From: Hirsutella rhossiliensis
Lineage: Eukaryota > Ascomycota > Sordariomycetes > Hypocreales > Ophiocordycipitaceae
Length of the DNA stretch: 64,000 nt
Reading direction: 5' to 3'
Assembly: GCF_020360975.1 (NCBI RefSeq)
Contig: NW_025408667.1
Coordinates: 1,736,001-1,800,000 of the forward strand
Shown here: piece by piece, positions 11,293 to 24,249 of the stretch
Layout: every line of letters begins with the position of its first letter
Position numbering within the stretch: the stretch's first letter is position 1
Program-made: the position numbers and the translations under genes
The notes under the pieces: model-generated
The model's database searches: none
The model's input: only the letters and a program-made list of their open reading frames with translations
Told to the model about the DNA's origin: nothing

Positions 11293-11298
11293 ATTATA

Positions 11299-14200
11299 CT
11301 TATATTACTATAACTACTTACTTTACTTTACTTACTTTATAGTCCTAGCTTAGGCTATTACTAGTAGTTTATTAGTTTATTATTTTTATTTATTAGCCTA
11401 TATAGGGCCTCGAACTTATTAAGGGCTATAGCTCCCGTAAACTTATATATAGGTTCTTATATAAGGTCGAGGTACTTACGCTACTTAATAAGAACCTCCT
11501 AGCGTTTCCTTTAGCTTACCTTCTTTTAGCGTATAGCCTATATCTCCTTAACCTTAAATTCGTCGTCCCCCTTTACTTTAATTATAGCTAGTTAAGCGTT
11601 TACTATTTCTTATTTAGGTAGCGGGTTAAAGGAGGCTTAGTAAAGAAGGTTAACGTTAATCTTATTATAAACCCTTATTAAGAGACTATTAAGCTTAACT
11701 ACCTATAGGCTAACGACCCTCTATACTATAAACTTTATATATAGCTAGTCTAGCTTTTTCTTTAGTTATACTAACCTATAGTTATAAAGGTCGAGCTATA
11801 CCTTATCTCTTACTATAAACCTATCTACTAGCGCCTTAGTCTTATTAGCGTACTACTCTTAATCTTATACTATAGCGGCTATTATAAATTAGTAATATTT
11901 TATAGTTTCTTATAGCTTTTATATAAACGCGGAAGCGTAGCTCGTTAATAATATACTACTATACTACTCTACTACTATATTAGTAGTAAATAGGATTAAG
12001 GAGGGCGGCTTAAAGCTATATATTATAAAGAAGGGGGCTATCTTAATAGAGGTTTACGGTCTATTATTTAGCGCGAGCTAAGTAGTAGGGAGCTAGCGGT
12101 CTTAGTCCGCTTAGTTATAGGCTATAACTACCTCTAGGTATACTTACGCTTTTTAGTTAACCCTCTTAGGTTCCTTATTAGTCTATAAGTAATAGGCCGT
12201 ACTAAGTAGCTATATAATCTAAAGTAGCTAGTATAAGTATTACTAAAAGCGGCTAGTTTAGTTCGATCCTTTATTACTTATAATAAAGGTTAGCTAGCTA
12301 TATAAGCGGGCTTAGTATTAAAGGAAGCGCTCTATATAAGCTTTTATATCTATAAATAGTATTAGCTTTAATACTATTAATTTACTAAGTTAGTCCTTAA
12401 TTACCTATATATAGTAGTTACTACCTTTTATAAGCGCGAGGTCTATTATAAAGTCTATTTATATATATATATAGAACCGGTCTAGTACTAAAAGCTACTT
12501 AAGTAGCCTTTTAAGCTATACCTTTTAGATCTTTATATAGCTATAGATATTATAGTTATAGAGGAAGTAATAAATATAGTATTATAAGAGGGGCTAGTAA
12601 AAGTCCTTTATAAGGCCTACCGCTATACCCTACCTATATAAGTAACCTATAATACTAGGGTTATAGATAAGCTAAACTAGCCTCCCTTAAAGCTCGTTTT
12701 ATTTATCTAGCTCTAGTAATCTATCTTTCTCCTTAGCTTTTATAGTATATAGTGCGCCCGGTACCTATAATCTCCCTTACTAGCGTAGATACCCTTATAG
12801 GTCGATATAGTAGTCTGCTACCTATACCTTTAGCTTTAGCTTTAGATCTAAGTATTAAGCGCTAGACTCTATAACGCGGCGTATACCCTTATAAGTATAG
12901 TCTAGAGCTACTATCTTATCTTATAAGCGTTAAAGAGCCTTATCTTAGAAAACTCTCGCCGCGCGCGCCCTTAGGCCGGTCTATCCCTCCTCGCTAGACT
13001 AAGGTAAAGGTATAAAGGGAAGCTCGTTTAGTAGTAAAGGTATAAAGGAAAGCTCGTTTACTAATACCACGCTTTCCTTTACTAAGGAAGCTCTTATATA
13101 AGTCTATAGCGCTTCTTATAGGATAAGCTATAGATCTTAGGCCTCGATATCTACTCTTATTAGCCGGTCTTAATCCCTTTAAGAAAGCGCGTTTAGGACT
13201 ATAAAGTCCCGCTTAAGGCGGTACTTAATCGAGAAGTTAAAGCGTAAGAGATACTCTACTTAGCGGGCTTACCGCTTTAAGAGGTACTAGCGGGTTATAA
13301 AGTACTTAAGGTTCCTATAGTTTATAAGAACCTTAAAGCTCTTATAGCTTTAGAGCTCCGCTTACTATTACTTAAGGTAGCTAATAATCGCTAGTATCTC
13401 CTTATTATAAATAGCGTAATTTTACTCCGCTAAGGTTAGCTTATAAGAGTAGAATGCTACTAATTACTTTTACCTATCTACCTCCTAAGAGAGTATTCCT
13501 TTAAGTACCTAGCTGCTATAGTTTACTTTAACTAACGTAAACTAGTTAAAGTCCTACTAAAGTAGTACTAGGGCTTATAAGAATAAGTCCTTAAGCGTAT
13601 AAAATGCTCCTTCTTATATAGGCCCTTAATAAAAGGCAGTCTACTTCCTAGTAATCTCGTTTAAGGGCATTATAATATAAGAGAAGCCTATAATAAATAT
13701 CTTATAATAGTTCGCGAACTTAAGGAAGCTTTATATACCTATTTATATAGTTAGGGCGGCTTAGTTATAAATCGCTTAGATCTTTATAGGATCCGCCTAT
13801 ATACCTATACCTATATAGATAATAAAGCTTAGGTACTTAACCCTCTTAACCTTAAATTTATACTTATTTAAGTTAAGGTAGAGCCTATAAAGTTAAAGGC
13901 GCTCTAGGACCCTTTATACTTTCTATATATAGTCCTTATAAGAGCTACTTATATAGATAAGGATATTATCTATATATATAAAAGCGAACTTATTAAGGAA
14001 GTCCTAAAGTATATTATTAATATAAGGCTAGAAGGTAGCGGGCGCTCCTAAGAGGCTAAAGGGCGTTATAAGCTACTTAAATAAGCTATAGCGTATATAA
14101 AACGCTATCTTTTACTCGTTACCCTTTAAGATCTATACTTTATAGAACGCTTATTTTATATCTAGCTTCGTAAACTACTTTACCTTTAAGAGGTTATAGA

Positions 14201-16121
14201 GTATATCTAAGATTAAGGGTAAGGGGTAGTAGTATAGCCTTATAATTATATTTAGAGCCCTATAGTTATAATAGAACTATATCCCGCCCCTTAGTTTATA
14301 TATAAATAGGACTAGCGCTCTTACTTTAAAGCTACTTACTTAAATAAAACCCTTATTTAAGAGGTCCCTTAGCGTTTTCTTTAGTATTAGTAGCTCTATA
14401 TATAATATATTATATAGCGGTCTAAATAGTATAGGTAGTTCTTACCCCTTTTTATTAGTATAGAGTACGATCCTATAGTTTACCCTAAGCTTATATAGGT
14501 TAAGCTTATTTACTTCCTAGGACTTAAATAGTAGTAGGAGGTTATAAAAGCGCTTTAGTATCTACTACTATAGCTTAAAAGGCGACTTTAGCTTTTTTAT
14601 TTAAAGGGCCTTATCGATATCTACTAGGCTAACTATATAGACTATTACGTTAGCCGCTACCTAGCTTTCCTCCCGCTCTACCTATTATATAGTTCTTATA
14701 AAGATAGAGGTAAGGACTTCTTAGGCTAAGTATAAAGCTTATATACTTAGTCTTATACTTATAGAACTATCGTTATAGTAGACCTACCGTTATATAGGCC
14801 TAAACTATAGCTTCTTTTAATATAAAACTAAGTATAACTCTATATATAATAACTAAGGTTTCTTAAAGATTAAGGGAAACTTTAGTTAAGGGATTATATA
14901 GGCTATAATTATAAGAGCGCTACTAGGAGGTACGGGCTAATAAAGTACTTAGGTACGTAGTACTAATATATTAGTAGGGTATTAGTAGGGAATCGTACTT
15001 ACCCCGCTCGTAAGTTATAGACTACTTACTACTTTAACTAAAAAAGAGAAATCCCTCTTTTTATAAGCTTTAGTCTTATAACGAGGAGAATATAATATAT
15101 ATAGCGTAGTACCTCTAGCTATCTTTACTACCTAACTAATCGTACTATAATACGTATTCCTTTATAATAATAAGCTTATAGTAACTATTAACCTTTATAG
15201 CTAGCTATATAATACCCTTAATTACTATACTTTCTATCGCGCTTAAAGCGCCCTTTACTTACCTTAGAGCAATCTTTTCTATTAGTACTTATATCTCTTA
15301 CGTAAGCGCCTTATTAACTATAGTATAGTACTAGTAGCCCTTATTTATAAGGGCGGTAATAAGTAAGGAGTTATTAATTATAACCTATATTAAAGTAGGC
15401 TCTTCTTTTATATAGGTAAATAATTCCTCCTTTTCTTTTACTAATACTAGTAATTAAGGCTCTAGAGCCTATCTTTACTTTAAAGCTACTCTTTTTCTTC
15501 TAGGCCTAAGGGCGCGGAGTCCTCTTTATCGTTTAAGGTAAGGAGCGGTTTTATCTTTACTACTTAAACTACTATAGGCCGCTTAGCTAAAAGGAAGAAG
15601 CATTTTAATATAAAGTATATAAACGCGCTATAATATAAGTAGCGGCTATTAGATTTCCTTTTCTTAATTTCCTTACTTATTACTTACTTTACCTACTACT
15701 TAAAGTATAAGATAGTATAAGGGATATTTAATAACGACTTCTTATTACGTTTAGCTTAGTCTATATAAGTAGCTAATATTAAGGTATCCTTATTAGTATC
15801 GATAGTTAGCTATTCCTTTTATAGAGGGGCGGTAATCCTATTACCGCTATATAGTATATACTTATAAAGCTTTTAAAAACGTAGCGTTTACTTATAGCCC
15901 TATACTACCTTTATTAACTAGCTTATATACTCGCTATAGTTAATAGGTATAATTATAAGGATAAGTAGCTCTTATAAGGCTAGTATAATTAAGTTCTATA
16001 ACTATATAAGCTTCGCGCTATCTTTTTATACTATAGTTCCTACTACCTATAAGAGCGTCTCTTTAAAGTTAAGGAGGAATTCGCTAAAGGTCTACCTATC
16101 CCTTTACCTAAGGGTCTATAC
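11299..16121 (-). pseudogene. Gypsy-A copy A pol and partial gag remnant
   Basis: The minus strand continues Gypsy-A after the copia insertion. From left to right it holds the chromodomain-like C-terminus (about 11,430-11,640), integrase (about 11,700-12,900), RNase H (about 13,150-13,500), reverse transcriptase (about 13,700-14,250) and gag (from about 15,000). The reverse transcriptase reads IYIDNILIY at about 13,960-13,985, where RIP has changed the second Asp of YVDD to Asn. The homologous frame is easier to read in the plus-strand copy at 39,794-40,020. Similarity fades after 16,121. Confidence 0.8.
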
Positions 16122-18187
16122 GTAGGCTTTATTATACCGCGCTACGTTATAGGCCGTTAGCTATATAGGAACCGAAATATTTAATTATCTCGTCGGCGCT
16201 ATACTTTTTATTAACGCCCCTTAGCTACTAGCTATTCTCGAGCTCTTATATAAAATTTAAAGATATAGCCTCTAAGGATTAAATAAGTATAGTAACTTCC
16301 TTAAAGGTAAGTAAAAATAAAGGATCTAATAGTATAGAGCTAATTAGTAACGAAGAAATTAATACTTTATTTACTAGTAAGAACCGTCTATAATCTATTC
16401 TTTAATAGCTTTAGATAAATATAGCGACTAACGTACGTTTAAGTAGATATAGGTATACTCTTAAGCGTATAAAAAAGCTTTATACTAATAAGGAAAATAT
16501 AAGAAATCGAATATATATACTCGAAATATCTAAAAGGGGAGGTTATTTATACTAAAGACTTATTTTCTAATACTATGTCCGCTAATAAGTAATAGAAGTT
16601 AAAAGACTTTATAGGAGAGTAAATAACTAAATACTTAACTATTTTAGTCTTAGAAGGTAAAAGCGAAGATATATCTATAATATTATAGGTCGGTCAAAGA
16701 GAAGGTTTCTAGATTTTAGATATCCTTAAACTAAAGCTAACGTAGTCTATCCTACCTATATATTAAGAACCTTAATTTAATACCTAGTAGGAATAAGATA
16801 AATATTATTAATATTAGTATTTTTATATTTCTAGTATAGTTTAAAGCCTTTCTTTATATTTAGGTTATATATAGATATTAATATATCTCTATACTTAATA
16901 TATTTAATATAGTCGACCGCGTTAAAAAGGTATATAGAGAAGTATATTTATTCTATCTTATAGCTCTAGGTTAATAATATAAGTAATAGCCGCCCTTATA
17001 TACTTAGTACGAGAACTACGCATAGGATTTAAGGGTTCCTACTTTAACGGTAGCTACGGTATATACCTAAAGACATACCTACGCTAATAGCAATAGTAGT
17101 AGCTAGATACCGAAGGACGAAGGGGTGTAAGGGGAACGAAGGAAAAGAGAAAGCGCTAGGTAAGGTAAGGTAAAGGTAAAGAGGGCTAAAAAGGTATATT
17201 AGTAGAAGAGGATATAGAAGAAGATAATAAAAGAAGATAGTAGAAGAAGATGCTATCTACTAGCTAAGGAGGAAAAGAGACCTCTTTTATAGACCGAATT
17301 TTCCCTCCTTCTTCCCTAGATAAATAGGGGCTAAGGGATTATCTAATTAAGAAGAGGGCTAGCTAGAGACTCTACTAAGGATCCTACTAAGGATCCTACT
17401 AAGGACCCTGCTAAAGACTCTACTACGCGGGCTATATATATTTATTAGGGTATAGATATCTTAAGGTATATAAGTAAAAGCGGAATTTTAGGAAATTAAG
17501 GAATTACGTAAGACTACGTAATAAAGGGGAAGAAGGAGTATAAGGTAGGATTTTCAATGGAATTTATTAGTAGTATATTAGTATATAGAAGAGGTATTAA
17601 AGTTAATAATTCTCTATCTATCTACTAGCGGACATACTATCTTATATAGATAATTATAGCTAAACGGAAGAACCTTTCGGGACTAGATTTAGGCTGCCGT
17701 ATAGCCCTAAGACTAGGGAATTCCGTGATACCTCGAGTGAATCTAGAAGTGTCTTGGTTCTACTAATATTTGTGTTTAAAGGAGGTTAGTCGTGCCGGTG
17801 TTCTTAAGAGGTCTTAGCTAGCATTCTAAGCTAGCTCTATTCCTGCGATTCCCGATTATACGATAACCGGTAACCCGTTTAATATATAATAACATGCAAA
17901 ATAACGAGTGATTCTTGCTCTATAAGATAAGATTTTATCTATAATTAATATACTACTTATTAGCTTATATAATCGGGAGAGTATATTATAGCTGCTTTAT
18001 TTATAGTAGGAACACCGTTCCTTATAAGATGCCCCCGTTAAACTACGTAGGTAATTTAAAGACTAGTAGATTTAAAACTTATAATTAAAGTCGCTATAGC
18101 TAAATAAAGGGGAGCCTAGTAATAATATTCGGATAAAAGGGACTTATAAGATAGTATAGGGTTAAAGTTTTTCGTGCTTAAGAGCTT
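16122..18187. other. Unidentified RIP-mutated segment with a coding-like run
   Basis: A plus-strand frame read through stops at about 16,260-16,790 looks protein-like and hydrophilic (RRLIFQYYVR, NRLQSIL, KENIRNRIYILEI) and may be coiled coil. It could be gag of another element; I cannot identify it. A 12-bp tandem repeat lies at 17,365-17,424. From about 17,540 to 17,935 the RIP load is visibly lower. No LTR pair was found. Confidence 0.45.
17365..17424 (+). repeat. 12-bp tandem repeat (AAGGATCCTACT)x5
   Basis: There are five units with small changes: the first is degenerate, the next two are identical, then AAGGACCCTGCT and AAAGACTCTACT. In frame they code for Lys-Asp-Pro-Thr repeats, so the array may come from a protein-coding region. 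The unit differences are not all RIP-type. Confidence 0.75.
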
Positions 18188-18377
18188 ATATTATTATTCT
18201 AAGGTCGGAAAATAATTTATTTATAAAGCCCGATAACTTATATATATAAATACTACTAGGGTATATACTCCTAATTTAAAGTATTATAACTCTTAATACT
18301 ACTATATATTATATATTTAGCTCTAATAGCCTTAGTTTTATAGTACTAGTTAGTATATAAGTAAAGTATATATATTC
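18188..18377 (+). repeat. Outer part of left inverted arm
   Basis: This pairs with 26,555-26,746 as reverse complement (for example CTAAGGTCGGAAAATAATTT against AAATTATTTTCCGACCTTAG, plus CCGACCTTAGAATAATAATA at the end). It is cut off from the inner arm by Copia-II. Confidence 0.8.
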
Positions 18378-18535
18378 TATTATCTATACTTATAAATTAA
18401 AAAGAATAAGTAAGTAGTCTATTAATACTTATCTATTTAGCTATAGATATAATAATAATCCGAGTCTATATAGACTTAAGCGATAGAGTCGCTATATCTA
18501 TAGAACCTTTTAGATCTTACTAAGGTCCTTTAATA
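18378..18535 (-). repeat. Copia-II 3' LTR
   Basis: This direct repeat of 23,200-23,357 is about 90% identical and shares the core TCGCTATATCTATAGAACCT. Undoing RIP would give TG...CA ends in element orientation. Confidence 0.82.
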
Positions 18536-18539
18536 CCCC

Positions 18540-21500
18540 TTTATAGCTAGATATAGCTAGATAAAAATAAGATTAAATACTTAAAGTTAGAATTTAGGAT
18601 TAAGCGTTTATAAGATAAGTAAGTCTAAGTTATTAAATAAATAGAATATAACGGTCCTAGGTAAGTAGCTTTATTAGTCTATTAGCTATTATATCCTATA
18701 TTAAGATATATTAGATATTAAAGTCTCTTTAAGTTACTCGGTTAATAATCTATTTATAATAGACATCGATATAGTAGGTTTATACCGATCTTATTAAGTT
18801 AAGTACTATAATCTAAGTATTACGCGAGTCTAAAAATATAATTATTAGTTTTATAAATTAAATCCTAAGATTTTAAATAATACGGTTTATCTATAGTAAA
18901 GCTTACTTAGTTAGTATAAGATTTATAAACTTAGCTTCCGTTATAGATAGCGCTACGATTATCTACTTACTAGATTTCTATAAGATTAAATAACCTATAA
19001 GAAGAAGAATATAGCTAGTAGTTAAGTAGCGTATTAGTATTTAGTTAGCGAACGCTACGTCCGCGAAAGCGAGAAGTAATAGATTAGTAATAGAGTATTT
19101 TCTACCTAAGTATAGAGATAAGTTCTTAGTACTAATAAGATACTTAAAAAGGTATTTAAGTAACTATATATACTATTTAAACGGCCTAGTATTAGCTTCG
19201 TAAAGACGGTTTATTATATATATAATATTAAGTTTTATCTTAGTTAAAAGAAAGTTTAGTAAGCTAGTCTATTTAATATAGGATTTCTAGAAAGATTTAT
19301 TAGACGCTTAAGTAAACGGAAGCTTAAATCCTTAGGGCTATAGTATTATTACTATATTAAGCGTTTAATATCTATACTTAAATATAACTTTCTTAGTAAA
19401 CTTCTCTTATAAGAGATATACGCGCTTATTCGGCCTATCTTTAATAACTATTAATCTAAGGAAGTCGTTTACTTTACTAAGGTCTTTTAGCTTAAAGAAT
19501 AATTAAAGCTACTTCTTAACGTAGAAGACTATCTCTTTTATTAGTATAGCGACTAGTATATCGTCTATATAAAGGATTAGAATATAGCCTCGCTTTTCGT
19601 TATTAAATAGATAGAGATCCGCGTAGGTTAAGGGGCTCGAATCTAAGGGTCTTTAAAATAAGCGTAATTATAAGAAACTACTAAAGTAAGCTCTTTTATA
19701 GGCCGTATAAAGCTTTCTTTAAAAGATAAACTCTACTTATACCGTCCTTATAGCCTTCTAGCTATATAATATAAATATCTATACCCTTAAGTATATCTAT
19801 ATTTAAAAAGGCTATAGTAATATCGAACTAATAATATTTAAGGTCGAGAATTACTATCTATATTAAGAATATTTTAACTAATATTATACTTATAATAGTA
19901 GTATATATATCCTAGACTACCTAGCTATTATATTCCTTAAAATTCCTATAGATAACTTAGTAGGCTCTATTAACTAGTTCTCTTATTAAAAGTTTCTTCT
20001 CGTTAAGAACCTATTTTCTAGGAAGTAGTTTTATATTATAGGGTAAGTCTTTTAGTATCTATATACTTCGATCTTAGAGGTACTTATACTACTTATTAAA
20101 TACTAGTTTCTACTTTATCTCTTAATCTAGGGATACTTAAGCCTTTTTATATAACTTAGGAACGGGTAGCTTTTATAGCGAGTTTATAAGGCTTTCCGCC
20201 TTTATTACTATTAAATAAAGTATTTCTAGACGGTTTATCGGAGAGACTATATCTAGGGGTAATAAAGCTAAAGCCTAATCTCTTAAATTACCGCGATAAA
20301 GCTTTTAATAGTACCCTATAGGTCGCTCTATATTTTTATAACTTAGTCGAGGTAAACTTACGACCGGCGTAGTATAAGTCTTATTTATTTCTAGAGGGAT
20401 TAGCCGTTTATTAGCTAGTCCGTTAATTTCCTAGCTATCTTTAGAGTCTAATAGAGTATTTATAGAAGAATCATAGGATTTATCTAGCTCTTACGTTATC
20501 TCCGGTATTAGTAGATAATAGTCTTACGTTTCTTCGATAGGCGGACTCTTATTAGTCGTCCTTCCTCCCGGTTCGATAGTTAATAGCGAATTAGATATTC
20601 GCTTAACGATAGTTACTCTAGCTTCTTCTTCTTCTTAAACTTCGTCGAGAAGTATAGCTTCGTACTTAATTATATCGACTTCTTTAGCGCTTACTAACTT
20701 TTATAGTTCCTAGAGGAGTTTCTCGTAAAAGCGAATATTATATACTTAGACGATTTAATTCTAAGCTAGTATATAAATATAGTAAATCTTTTTATAAATA
20801 TCTTCCTAGCTAACTAACTTTCCTTCCTTAGCTCTTAAAGCTATCTTCCTAGCTTATACGTACCGTTCTTTCTTAATATATATATATATATAATATAACT
20901 AAATATATATAGGTAGCGAATATAGGGTTTATAAAGTTCCTTATTAACTTAGAGAAAACTAATAAAGACCTTATAAGGTAAGAGTCCTTAATTAAATTTA
21001 TATAGAAGTAAGTTAAGAACTTTAACGATAGATTCTTAAGTATAGGGCTATAAGAATTCTAGAAGCTTAGAGTAATTTATAATATATTAAGCAAGCTATA
21101 TAATCTTCGATTTAGCCCTCTCTATTAATCTACTCTATCTAGGTATACTAAGTATAGTCGGTTTAAGACTAATTGCGTTTACCTAGGCCTAGGGTATTAA
21201 CTCTATTATCTTATTAAAAGATATATTATTATTTATACTTTCTTCTTAGACCTAATATTTAGTTATTTATTAAATATAAGTATTAAAATCTTTTATAGCT
21301 TAAAAGAGCTTATCTTTATATCGAAGAAATCGAACCTAATAGTATCTATAATAAGTATCTACTACGTGCTATATATAGCGAAATTAGCGATAACTTAATA
21401 GCTTATTCTCGATAAGGTTAATCTAAACGAGACTTAGCGGTCGGGCTAGTTATATAGGCGGCGTATAACTAACGATTAAGGTAGACTTTATAAGGTAGTA

Positions 21501-23190
21501 TATCCTATAATAATATTCCTTTACTTCCTTATTTAAGATTTTAATCCCTACTTATTTATAGGCCTTAAGAACGATTTCTAGTAATATATATATTAATCGC
21601 TTATATATAACTTAATAAGATACTACTAAGAGTATATTACCTTAGTTTTATTATTAAGTCGTTAGCGTTTTTAATCGGATAACTACTATATTATTAATCT
21701 AATCGATTATAGCTATCTCTATCTTAGAGTCCTTATAAATAATATAGTCTTTAAAGCTATCGTAAATCGCTTTATTAGCTCTTAGCTAACTTAAGCTAAG
21801 AATATTAATTAGCGCGGTAGGATAATAGACTAAGCAGCTAAGATTTATCTTAGTTACTAGTCCGTTTAACCGTTTAGCCTATAATTAAGCTATACCTATC
21901 GCCTTAGCTACTAGATCCCCCTTATTAGCTAACGTAAACGAGAGTTCCTATAGTAATTCCTTAATATCCTTAAACTATTTTAGGTCGTTAAAGGTATAAT
22001 TACTTACTCCTAAGTTATTAATAATACTATTACGGGTAAGCGTTTAACTCTTAAGAGTATATTAAATACCTTAGCTTAGTTTAGTTAGCTAAGCCGCTTT
22101 AGGCGTAATCGATATTTTAATAAGGCCGCTATTAAAAGTAAATACTACTTAAAAAGTATTCTAATTAATTAAAACTTCTTCTTAGGTAAGCTTAATATTC
22201 GTCTGCCTATTTCTCTAGTAACGGAATTCTTTAAGCTTTTCCGGGTACTTTATAAAATACTCTACGTCTCCGCCTTAGTAATATCTTCTATAGAAGGAAT
22301 ATATAGGTAATCTAACTTAGTGCGATCTATTATAAGTTAGGTAGAATCTTCTAGTCTACTTAAACTAGGGTTTTTAAGATTAAGTAAAGGGACCTAAGGT
22401 ACGTTAAGTAATAGATACTTCGTTGCTATTTATAGATAGTATTAAGAGCGCTATAGCTATCTTTTCCTTATTAGCTTTAGCGTATATCTCTATTATAAGA
22501 TTCTCTTATATTAAAGAGCCTTTATTTATATCTCGTTTAAGGAAGGTATACTACTAAGGATATACTTCGTAAAGTCCTTTAATAGTAAACTATAGGTATA
22601 CTTTATTATTAAAACTATAGTTTAATTCTTTTATACGTTGCTTTAAGTATTAAATATAGGTTTAGTAAGCTATTAAGCTATCGAAAGTCTTATAGCTTAT
22701 ACTACTAAACTTAGCTATAAGGTCTTTAGTCGTATTTATAGAAACCTTTAGAATTACTCGTTAAATAAGTTTATAAAGAACCTTTAGATCTTTCTCTATA
22801 AATCGGCTCTACCTAGCTGCTTTAAGGGTCGTCTAAACTAGTAAAATAGAACCTTTAATAATTAGTATAACCTTTACTTAGTTACGCTTTTATTTTCCTC
22901 GTTCTACTTAGTTTATAGGCTCTAAAACTCCTACGAGGATATAATCTTTTAGATCTTAGACCTCTAGGGTCTAAATAAGTATATCCTTTTATTCTTTAAG
23001 ATTTAACTCTCCCTTAAGAATAGTAATTTTAGGAAGTTAAAAAGAGGCTTTAGTTATTTTAGCTAAAGATAATTTAGATAGTTTGCCTTAGTTAGAGTAT
23101 AAGTTATTTAAGCGATATCTTACTATAAACTAAAGTTAGCTTTAATATACCTTATTTAGAGCCTAAGTTAAGTAAGTAAAAGTATAAAGG
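18540..23190 (-). pseudogene. Copia-II gag-pol remnant
   Basis: The minus-strand frame is read through TAA/TAG. RNase H lies next to the left LTR (about 18,700-19,450). Reverse transcriptase (about 19,480-20,400) includes ALYGL..S then RFEPL..AD-type segments and the YIDD box. Integrase and protease follow to the right (about 20,900-21,900) and gag at about 21,950-23,150. Both catalytic Asp of the YIDD box survive, but stop codons close every frame. The integrase and gag limits are estimated from the usual copia order, not from clear motifs. Confidence 0.68.
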
Positions 23191-23199
23191 GTTATAACT

Positions 23200-23357
23200 T
23201 ATTATTTATACTTATAGATTAGAAAGGATAAGTAAGTAATCTATTAATACTTATTTATCTAGCTATAGATATAATAATAATCTAAGTCTATATAAACTTA
23301 AGCGACGGAGTCGCTATATCTATAGAACCTTTTAGATCCTACTAAAGTCCTTTAATA
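23200..23357 (-). repeat. Copia-II 5' LTR
   Basis: This is the partner of the LTR at 18,378-18,535. The host arm resumes immediately after it (TTTAGCTATAGTATACTTAA), matching the reverse complement of about 26,530-26,555. Confidence 0.82.
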
Positions 23358-24242
23358 CGTTTAGCTATAGTATACTTAAGGCTATTTAATATTACCTTAT
23401 AACTATACTTAACTATCTTAAGTAGATATATATAAATAGAGAACCCTATACTTCGTTTATATATATACGCTAATAAGTCTTATAAAGAACTATAGGTTTA
23501 TATAGAGCCCTAACTCCTATAACTCCTTAAAAGGTATATTTATAAGATAATCCGCTATATCTCTTAAGATAATCCTATAAACTAAATTAATAGACCTTTA
23601 AGTAATATATCTTTTAAGGCCGCGTTACCGCGATAATAAAATAAGATATTAGACTCTTATATAAGTAGTTATAGGGATATAATATCGATCTTAATATAGT
23701 AAACGAGTTAATAGATATTAGATATTTAATACTAATGCCCTTAAAAAAGAAAGTTAAAGAAAGAGAAATAAGACTAAATAAAGGAAGACCTAATTACTTT
23801 ACCATATATTAATATATATAAAGAAGGGAATAAAAGTAGGTAGATATACTCTATATATTTAGCTTATTACTATCTAGTACCTTATTATATTCTTAAGTAA
23901 TAAGTCCGCTAAATTAAAGAGCGATTATTAACTTATAATTTATAAGGATAAAGAGCGTATATAATATATATATACCTATCCTTTAATATATCGTTTAATA
24001 AGCTCTATTTATTATAGCTATATATAGTATAGCTATACTATAATTTTAATAAGTAGTAATCTATAGAGATCTTAAGCCTTAGAGATCTTAAGCTTAGTAG
24101 CGATACTTAGCTTATAGTTTAAGTATATATATAGTATACTAAAGATAGAGTAAAAGAGCGCTACCGCGGCTTAAAGTTAACTATAGCTTTTTTAAAGCTA
24201 GACCTAGCGATAGTATTAATAACGATAGAGATAGCCTAAATG
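23358..24242 (+). repeat. Inner part of left inverted arm
   Basis: This 885-bp stretch is the reverse complement of 25,018-25,565 plus 26,205-26,550, with mostly RIP-type differences. It holds AT-rich and short repeated words (GAGATCTTAAGCCTTAGAGATC near 24,070) but no readable protein. Confidence 0.82.
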
Positions 24243-24249
24243 CCTTTAA

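Larger units (their letters stand above)
5070..16121 (-). mobile_element. Gypsy-A copy A, Ty3/gypsy, 5'-truncated, RIP-dead
   Basis: This is an inverted copy of the complete Gypsy-A element at 37,378-44,361; the reverse complement matches region by region. From left to right in the window it has the 3' LTR (5,070-5,255), an antisense gene-like unit (about 5,540-6,760), an inserted copia element (6,814-11,292), the chromodomain/integrase end of pol (from about 11,300), RNase H, reverse transcriptase (the YIDN form of the YVDD box near 13,963-13,979) and part of gag. Clear similarity to the other copy ends near 16,121, so the 5' LTR and the start of gag are missing. Every frame is closed by RIP stops. 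Net length without the insertion is about 6.6 kb. Confidence 0.88.
18378..23357 (-). mobile_element. Copia-II, complete Ty1/copia, RIP-dead
   Basis: This element of about 4.98 kb has ~158-bp LTRs (18,378-18,535 and 23,200-23,357). On the minus strand the copia order is readable, with a YIDD reverse-transcriptase box at 19,558-19,575 (ILILYIDDILVA). A primer-site-like AGGGTTATAAC adjoins the right (5') LTR at 23,188-23,198, resembling the initiator tRNA-Met site in RIP-altered form. The insertion point is proven by the matching right arm of the host element, which runs without a break through the same site near 26,550. The flanking duplications (TATTC and CGTTT) differ, plausibly by RIP, so the ends are certain to within about two bases. 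Confidence 0.85.

Noticed and set aside
16122..18187. Missing 5' LTR of Gypsy-A copy A
   Set aside because: I compared it with the reverse complement of 37,378-38,100 and found no match, so copy A is truncated.
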